A DNA stretch of 37,088 nt, taken from positions 1-37,088 of the forward strand of contig JAZOCA010000118.1 of assembly GCA_045596285.1 (NCBI GenBank), given 5' to 3'. The first letter of the stretch is position 1. Every line of letters begins with the position of its first letter. The notes beneath the pieces are model-generated. The model was given only the letters and a program-made list of their open reading frames with translations. It was not told the DNA's origin and did no database searches. A program made the position numbers and the translations under genes. Origin of the DNA: HGM11416 sp045596285 (lineage in GTDB: Bacteria > Bacillota > Clostridia > Christensenellales > Borkfalkiaceae). Shown piece after piece: positions 32,936 through 37,088 of this stretch.

Positions 32936-33688
32936 TTAGTACCAATTATTTAATTTTTTAAATTCAATAAATTCATCTTTATAATCATAAACATTTGAAG
33001 GAACAAGAATATTCAATTTTATATCATCACTATTTTCTACTAATCCAATAAAACAAATTCCTTCTTGTTCAGTTTTTCTTATATATCCATATAATATATA
33101 TTTTGAGTCATCTGTATTAGAAGTCAAATAATCCATAAACAATGAGTATTCTCCATTAACTAATGAAAATTCATTGATTATTAAATTTTGTATTTCTTTT
33201 TCGCTTGATAATTTTTGCTTTGATGTTACTTTATCTTTTCTTACACATTTATCATAATTAATTTCTTTATCCCAATCATTAATTAATTTTAAATATGCAA
33301 TTTCATCATCAGTAAAATTTTTTGTATTTTGGGTATATATTTTTTGCTCTTTTATAATATAGTTAATATCTTCATAGAAAAAAACTTCTTTTTCGTTTGA
33401 ATCTTGGCATATGATTAAAGCTGAAAATGATATATATGCTCCTTTATAGTACTTTTCATAGTATGTAAACATTGTTCTTCCATAACTATCTTCTTCGATT
33501 ACTTCTATACTGGGATCACATTCATAATCAGCTCCCCACGAATAGCCATTTAACCATAACACACTATTTGCTGCTACCGAATATAAATCCGAATGCTTAC
33601 CTGAATATCCACTATATCCACATGAAGTTAAAATCGCTGTAAATATTAACAATATCATCAATATAATTCTTTTCATTTTATATTTCAT
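32936..33688 (-). CDS. Lipoprotein, cassette payload
   Basis: 250 residues. A signal peptide with lipobox LTSC (Cys near residue 22) is followed by a GYSGYSG spacer and an acidic, Tyr-rich soluble domain. The start is either 33688 or the ATG at 33676; the latter sits 11 nt after a GGA and gives the tighter signal peptide. It is the first full gene after the connector promoter at 33775-33803. Surface lipoproteins can act as immunity proteins against contact toxins, but no family is recognised here. Confidence 0.6.
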   Translation of the reverse strand: MKYKMKRIILMILLIFTAILTSCGYSGYSGKHSDLYSVAANSVLWLNGYSWGADYECDPSIEVIEEDSYGRTMFTYYEKYYKGAYISFSALIICQDSNEKEVFFYEDINYIIKEQKIYTQNTKNFTDDEIAYLKLINDWDKEINYDKCVRKDKVTSKQKLSSEKEIQNLIINEFSLVNGEYSLFMDYLTSNTDDSKYILYGYIRKTEQEGICFIGLVENSDDIKLNILVPSNVYDYKDEFIEFKKLNNWY

Positions 33689-33774
33689 CCAACATTATTA
33701 GAATATAATCACAACTTATTTTCTTAATAAAATATATATTTGAATATATCCCCAAATAGGTTTTTAATGTATAT

Positions 33775-33803
33775 ATTTTATCATTACTATGTGCATTTGT
33801 CAA
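33775..33803 (-). promoter_or_regulatory. Connector promoter A
   Basis: TTGACA (33803-33798), 17 bp, TAAAAT (33780-33775) on the minus strand. The spacer is identical to that of copy C. Confidence 0.8.
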
Positions 33804-33816
33804 TAGATAAAGTAAG

Positions 33817-33856
33817 AAAAAAAGGCGGGGGATAAAAAACTATCCCCGCCTTTTTT
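33817..33856 (-). terminator. Connector terminator A
   Basis: AAAAAAAGGCGGGG and ATA pair with TATCCCCGCCTTTTTT around AAAAAC, with one extra G. It ends the Rhs-tip/immunity cassette. Confidence 0.92.
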
Positions 33857-33881
33857 GCTAGACTCACCAATGTACTTACCA

Positions 33882-34256
33882 TTAACAATTATAGACATGG
33901 CAATCTAATCTTATAACATTAAATTCAATATATTCATAATTTTTAATATCTTTAGGTATTTGTTTATCTAGTTTTATGATAATATCGCCAACAGAAACAA
34001 TGCGTTTATCTATATCTAAAACTTTTCCTTGTAAATGATATGAATAATACGCTTTCTTGTCAATTAGATAATTTTCATCATCTATTCTTATAATTCTATC
34101 ACACATAAAAGTTTCAATTTCTTTAATTTTAGGCATTATTTGTAATTCATTTTGAAATAAAGAACAAAAACAAATTATATCATATGTTCCATCTGAAATT
34201 ATTAAATCCGCCTCGCCACTATCTTCATCAAAATTATAAATTTTTTTTATAAACAT
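33882..34256 (-). CDS. Putative immunity protein for the adjacent Rhs tip
   Basis: 124 residues, acidic, soluble, beta-rich by pattern (GEADLIISDGTYDIICFC, then GKVLDIDKRIVSVGDIIIKL). It starts 12 nt after the stop of the Rhs-tip gene and ends just before terminator A, so toxin and immunity share one transcript. No recognised family. The assignment follows the standard toxin-immunity arrangement. Confidence 0.6.
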   Translation of the reverse strand: MFIKKIYNFDEDSGEADLIISDGTYDIICFCSLFQNELQIMPKIKEIETFMCDRIIRIDDENYLIDKKAYYSYHLQGKVLDIDKRIVSVGDIIIKLDKQIPKDIKNYEYIEFNVIRLDCHVYNC

Positions 34257-34268
34257 CTAATCATCTCT

Positions 34269-35039
34269 TTACAAACCAAATATCGTTAAACCTAAATCAT
34301 CAACCAAACTAGCAACACTCCTAATTCCAAATGTCGCAGTTTTTGATCCGTTCAAGCCAACAAAAGCATAATTTGCTTTCCCTCCACTTCCAAAGAATCT
34401 AATATAACCTGTCGTAGTTTTACCTTTGTACATATATGTTACTTTTTGACCATGTCTAATAGTGTATTTTGCACCTTTAGCATATTCAGTTGCGTTTGAA
34501 TATAATCCATTAAATTCATCCCCATGACTTAAAAAATGAGAATTAAGTTTTGCGGTAGAAGTAAAATTGCCAAAGCTAAAATATGAATAAGCTCCACCAA
34601 TTATAGCGCCAGCTATAGCTCCAATTCCTAAGCCAGCTTGAACCCCTGCCCAGATGTTTGTTCCAAATTCATTATCATGTACAACGTCATAAACAATCCC
34701 GCCAACCGCTCCGCCAACTACTCCAATTCCTGCACCTATTAACGTTCCTACAGCAGCTCCGTGTATTACTGCACCTAAAATGCCAGACCCACCGATTGCC
34801 ACTCCAGCTGCGCCACAAGTTAAAATAGTAGTTGCAACGACCACAAGACCTAAACCAATCCATCCAAGGACATTATACCAAGCGTGTCCATTAGGATCAA
34901 CATTATTCACGGGATCGTTTCCGCAATATGCGTATAAGTTTAAACCGCCGAAAGATTCGGGATCTAAGTAATCTACACTATCGGGCGAGATAAAGCGACC
35001 AATGGCAGGATCGTACCAACGGGTTTGCAAGTAATACAT
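34269..35039 (-). CDS. Orphan Rhs C-terminal tip with toxin-like domain
   Basis: 256 residues from the ATG at 35039, but the frame stays open to 35237 and encodes YVKNLFGDITDIYQG and then YKYDAWGN, the end of an Rhs/YD-repeat shell. Residues 1-53 hold the Rhs core signature (YYLQTRWYDPAIGRFISPD, then NDPVNNVDPNG). Residues about 57-155 are a Gly/Ala-rich hydrophobic stretch, perhaps for translocation. The last 100 residues (KLNSHFLSHGDEF, then GYIRFFGSGG and YAFVG) resemble the H-x-x-HG-x-EF opening of BECR-fold RNase toxins, which is tentative. No Rhs body, start region or secretion signal is present, so it is a displaced tip. Confidence 0.8.
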   Translation of the reverse strand: MYYLQTRWYDPAIGRFISPDSVDYLDPESFGGLNLYAYCGNDPVNNVDPNGHAWYNVLGWIGLGLVVVATTILTCGAAGVAIGGSGILGAVIHGAAVGTLIGAGIGVVGGAVGGIVYDVVHDNEFGTNIWAGVQAGLGIGAIAGAIIGGAYSYFSFGNFTSTAKLNSHFLSHGDEFNGLYSNATEYAKGAKYTIRHGQKVTYMYKGKTTTGYIRFFGSGGKANYAFVGLNGSKTATFGIRSVASLVDDLGLTIFGL

Positions 35040-35234
35040 GCAAAGGTCTTTATCCCAATAGTAACTGCGATACCTAAACGGGTTGATATTACCGATAAAG
35101 GTTTCGCTTGTGTTAACGGTGCCATTTGGGTTGCAAACGGTGCAGTTTCCCCAAGCATCATATTTGTATTTTGCAACGCAGGTTGTTCCTTGATAAATAT
35201 CGGTTATATCCCCAAATAGGTTTTTAACGTATTT

Positions 35235-35263
35235 ATTTTACCATTACTATTTATATTTGTCAA
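35235..35263 (-). promoter_or_regulatory. Connector promoter B
   Basis: TTGACA (35263-35258), 17 bp, TAAAAT (35240-35235) on the minus strand. The -10 hexamer contains the TAA stop that closes the Rhs frame upstream. Confidence 0.8.
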
Positions 35264-35276
35264 TAGATAAAGTAAG

Positions 35277-35310
35277 AAAAAAAGGCGGGAGATTTTTTCT
35301 CCCGCCCTTT
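35277..35310 (-). terminator. Connector terminator B
   Basis: GGCGGGAGA pairs with TCTCCCGCC around a short T-rich loop and is followed on the minus strand by seven T. It ends the upstream lipoprotein cassette. Confidence 0.9.
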
Positions 35311-35385
35311 GTGGTTTAGGTGTTTATAGCATAGGTTTGTTATTAATACCATCAAAGTATTAAAACATGGTTTATTCTAATGCTT

Positions 35386-36207
35386 TTAAGCAATATAAAC
35401 AATCTCTATCGGCACACTATCGTATGGAAACGCCAGCAATTTATATTCCAATGTATTTGAATCAAAATCATATTCAAATATTAAATGTGGAAAGTTCCAC
35501 CCATTACCGGCACCTATTCCATACGTTAATAAAATATGCCCGTTAGATATATCAACCCTCTTTGGTCCATAATTAAATTTTTTCATAGACTCAATATATA
35601 TTGTGTTCCTTAAATATTCATCATCTATAATATTAGATAAACCCGTTTCTAAATCAGTAATAATAAATTTTCCGTGCTCTTTAGGCGATTTATTTTCTAT
35701 TATTTCTACGTTATATTTGCTTTTCTCTTTTTGCACGTAATCATATATATTACAATTTTTTCCACTATAAATATTTTCATAGACGCCTGTGGAAATTGTA
35801 CATTTATCAATATAATATATTCTGCTTTTTCTATACATAAAATAAAAAGAATCTTTATAGACGACTACATCAAGATTACTATTAGAATTTATTTCTTTTC
35901 TATAAAAAATATTTATGTTTTTCCCATAATAATCACAAGAATAAATAGTCACATATTGACGATTAGCTACTTTATAATAAAATAAATCTTCATAAAAAAC
36001 CAAAGGGTTATAAGGTTCTGGTTCTAAATCTTTGCGATCCAAAACATAATTTTCAAAATGAAGAGTACCATCAATATTTAAAAGAACTTCATCTTTTCCA
36101 TTATAGTACTGCGAAAACTCGTCTTTTGCTAATTGTGTTGTATTTTGTCCACAAGAAGTTAAAAACAAAGTTAATATTATTAAAAATAATAGACATATCT
36201 TCCTCAA
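35386..36207 (-). CDS. Lipoprotein, cassette payload with beta-propeller-like domain
   Basis: 273 residues from a TTG at 36207, placed 8 nt after a perfect GGAGG. The in-frame ATG at 36222 contains that GGAGG and has no ribosome site of its own. Signal peptide with lipobox LTSC near residue 19. The soluble part has repeated Tyr-rich strands (LVFYEDLFYYKV, VTIYSCDYYG, DVVVYKDSFYFM), a blade-like pattern seen in DUF5050-type propellers. It is expressed from connector promoter C. Function is unknown; surface immunity or an adhesion-type role is possible. Confidence 0.6.
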   Translation of the reverse strand: MRKICLLFLIILTLFLTSCGQNTTQLAKDEFSQYYNGKDEVLLNIDGTLHFENYVLDRKDLEPEPYNPLVFYEDLFYYKVANRQYVTIYSCDYYGKNINIFYRKEINSNSNLDVVVYKDSFYFMYRKSRIYYIDKCTISTGVYENIYSGKNCNIYDYVQKEKSKYNVEIIENKSPKEHGKFIITDLETGLSNIIDDEYLRNTIYIESMKKFNYGPKRVDISNGHILLTYGIGAGNGWNFPHLIFEYDFDSNTLEYKLLAFPYDSVPIEIVYIA

Positions 36208-36334
36208 TTTAGAATCCTCCATTTACAATTAAATCCCAAATCCAATATATAGGATTACTAAACAGAATATAAGCGATTCTCATTCCTATCGACATTTATT
36301 TGAATATATCCCCAAGCAGGTTTTTAACGTATAT

Positions 36335-36363
36335 ATTTTATCATTACTATGTGCATTTGTCAA
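36335..36363 (-). promoter_or_regulatory. Connector promoter C
   Basis: TTGACA (36363-36358), 17 bp, TAAAAT (36340-36335) on the minus strand. Confidence 0.8.
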
Positions 36364-36376
36364 TAGATGAAGCAAG

Positions 36377-36411
36377 AAAAAAAGGCGGGAGATTTTTTCT
36401 CCCGCCTTTTG
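36377..36411 (-). terminator. Connector terminator C
   Basis: GGCGGGAGA pairs with TCTCCCGCC; a T7 run follows on the minus strand. It ends the 127-residue membrane-protein gene, whose stop lies 13 nt before it. Confidence 0.9.
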
Positions 36412-36423
36412 TGGTTTAGGTGT

Positions 36424-36807
36424 TTATTTGTTAAATTTCCATCCTTTTTTACGATGATATAAGGCTGAATAATTAGAAATAGCCGTAAGGAACATGGCAA
36501 AACCCATAATTCCGGCACCAATTCGAAAACAAATCGTAATTTTTTCAAAAATAAAGTAATCCACAAATGCGGAAACAAAAACTAAAAAGTGGCAAATATG
36601 AATAGCAAAAGCAAGTACCGTTAAATATCTATATTTATTTAACCCTAAACAAAACAAGCGTTTATACCAGGGGTATGTAAAGTATGGATGACGTTCAACA
36701 ACTCTTTTCGTTCGTTTTACATCACTACAAAATCCTAATATACATATACAATTAATAAGCATTATCCCTGAAAAAAGGAGACAACACAATAAAATATCCC
36801 TTTTCAT
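36424..36807 (-). CDS. Small membrane protein, putative immunity protein
   Basis: 127 residues with three hydrophobic segments (about 4-27, 60-83 and 90-112), separated by a basic loop (DVKRTKRVVERHPYF). It ends at connector C. A weak AGG lies before the ATG. Small polytopic proteins at this position in toxin cassettes often protect against membrane-acting toxins, but no family is recognised. Confidence 0.5.
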   Translation of the reverse strand: MKRDILLCCLLFSGIMLINCICILGFCSDVKRTKRVVERHPYFTYPWYKRLFCLGLNKYRYLTVLAFAIHICHFLVFVSAFVDYFIFEKITICFRIGAGIMGFAMFLTAISNYSALYHRKKGWKFNK

Positions 36808-36847
36808 AATTTACCTAACAAAGTGGTTAGTGTCTAACTTCTATGTT

Positions 36848-37088
36848 TTATTTATTGTTTAAATATTTGTTGATTAATTCATTAAATTCATTTTCATTGC
36901 AATATAACCAAGAATTGTAGGATAAAATATCATCACCATTATATTTAAAATGCTTTGATTCTATTTGAGATATAACATCATACTCACCATTTTCAAAAAC
37001 TATTAAAAAACATTTTCCTGATGGAGAAGAAAGATTTGGACCGTATCTTTTCATTTCTATATTCATAATATCATTATAAATTTCCTCG
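36848..37088 (-). CDS. Small protein, cassette payload, probably cut by the window edge
   Basis: The first Met codon (37066) would give 72 residues, but the frame stays open to the edge (EEIYNDI before MNIEMKRYG) and no ribosome site fits that Met. It is probably the C-terminal part of a longer protein. The sequence (CFLIVFENGEYDVISQI, then SYNSWLYCNENEFNELI) is acidic and soluble, like many immunity proteins. No family is recognised. Confidence 0.45.
   Translation of the reverse strand, partial: EEIYNDIMNIEMKRYGPNLSSPSGKCFLIVFENGEYDVISQIESKHFKYNGDDILSYNSWLYCNENEFNELINKYLNNK

Larger units (their letters stand above)
33742..33856 (-). repeat. Cassette connector, copy A
   Basis: On the minus strand: terminator (33856-33817), promoter (33803-33775), then the Rhs hinge frame YIKNLFGDI followed by FKYIFY and a stop. 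It separates the Rhs-tip/immunity cassette from the lipoprotein cassette. It is highly similar to copies B and C over its whole length. Confidence 0.85.
35204..35331 (-). repeat. Cassette connector, copy B
   Basis: On the minus strand: terminator (35310-35277), promoter (35263-35235), then an intact hinge frame YVKNLFGDITDIYQG that runs on into the Rhs tip. This is the only copy whose hinge still joins a readable Rhs core. It shares the GTGGTTTAGGTGTTTAT flank with copy C. Confidence 0.87.
36299..36427 (-). repeat. Cassette connector, copy C
   Basis: On the minus strand: flank ATAAACACC, terminator (36411-36377), promoter (36363-36335), hinge frame YVKNLLGDI then FK and a stop. The truncated join GATATATTCAAATA is identical to copy A, so A and C share an ancestor that was already truncated. 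Confidence 0.85.

Noticed and set aside
31823..36427. CRISPR array or integron cassette array
   Set aside because: The repeats are long (80-130 bp), over 1 kb apart and contain a promoter, terminator and coding hinge. No cas genes, integrase or attC-like fold with the right features are seen.
31823..37088. Insertion sequence or phage remnant
   Set aside because: No transposase, integrase or phage structural gene, and no terminal inverted repeats around the units.

Overview
The window is a low-GC, AT-rich chromosomal segment. Gene content and order (dnaG-rpoD, yqfC-yqfD-phoH-pgpH-ybeY-era-yqzL-recO, rpmE-DUF1385-prmC-prfA) point to an uncultured member of the Clostridia. Two sporulation-associated genes (yqfC, yqfD) fit a spore-forming ancestry. 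The order or family is inference. No rRNA, tRNA, CRISPR array or transposase was seen.

Layout. At 0.1-2.0 kb two unrelated PHP phosphoesterases converge on a hairpin-rich intergenic stretch; the second follows an MFS transporter gene (2.0-3.8 kb). At 3.8-8.9 kb lies a macromolecular-synthesis operon on the minus strand: dnaG, rpoD, trmK, a Nif3-like gene and a zinc-ribbon coiled-coil gene. At 9.2-17.0 kb come a DUF4965/glutaminase-A-like protein, two DUF1292 proteins, an RlmCD-type rRNA methyltransferase, a membrane protein, a degenerate J-domain protein, a DUF5685 protein, trpS and a small P-loop protein. At 17.4-20.7 kb are prfA, a DUF1385-PrmC fusion and rpmE. A lone plus-strand dehydrogenase-like gene sits at 20.9-22.0 kb. 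At 22.3-28.3 kb is the recO-yqzL-era-ybeY-pgpH-phoH-yqfD-yqfC operon. At 28.4-31.7 kb is an iron-uptake locus: a DtxR/MntR-type regulator, a Cys-rich FeoB-associated protein, feoB and feoA, with a consensus promoter and matching palindromic operators.

The last 5.2 kb (31.8 kb to the right edge) is different. It is more AT-rich and carries an array of Rhs/YD-repeat polymorphic-toxin tip cassettes, all on the minus strand. Between cassettes lies a repeated connector of about 80-130 bp that combines a strong terminator for the cassette before it, a sigma-A-type promoter (TTGACA, 17 bp, TAAAAT) for the cassette after it, and in three copies a short stretch encoding the Rhs hinge Y(V/I)KN(L)xGDI. 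One cassette keeps a readable Rhs core, a hydrophobic glycine-rich linker, a C-terminal toxin-like domain and a putative immunity gene. The others carry lipoproteins, small membrane proteins and decayed toxin or Rhs scraps. I regard this array as the most interesting system in the window: it looks like a store of orphan tips and independently expressed immunity genes that can recombine through the shared hinge and connectors. The full-length Rhs gene, if present, should lie beyond the right edge.

A second signal is a dispersed intergenic repeat of about 26 bp (core GCTATAAGTCGATTAAC) with eight clear copies between 3.8 and 31.4 kb, often starting at a stop codon, and none in the toxin array.
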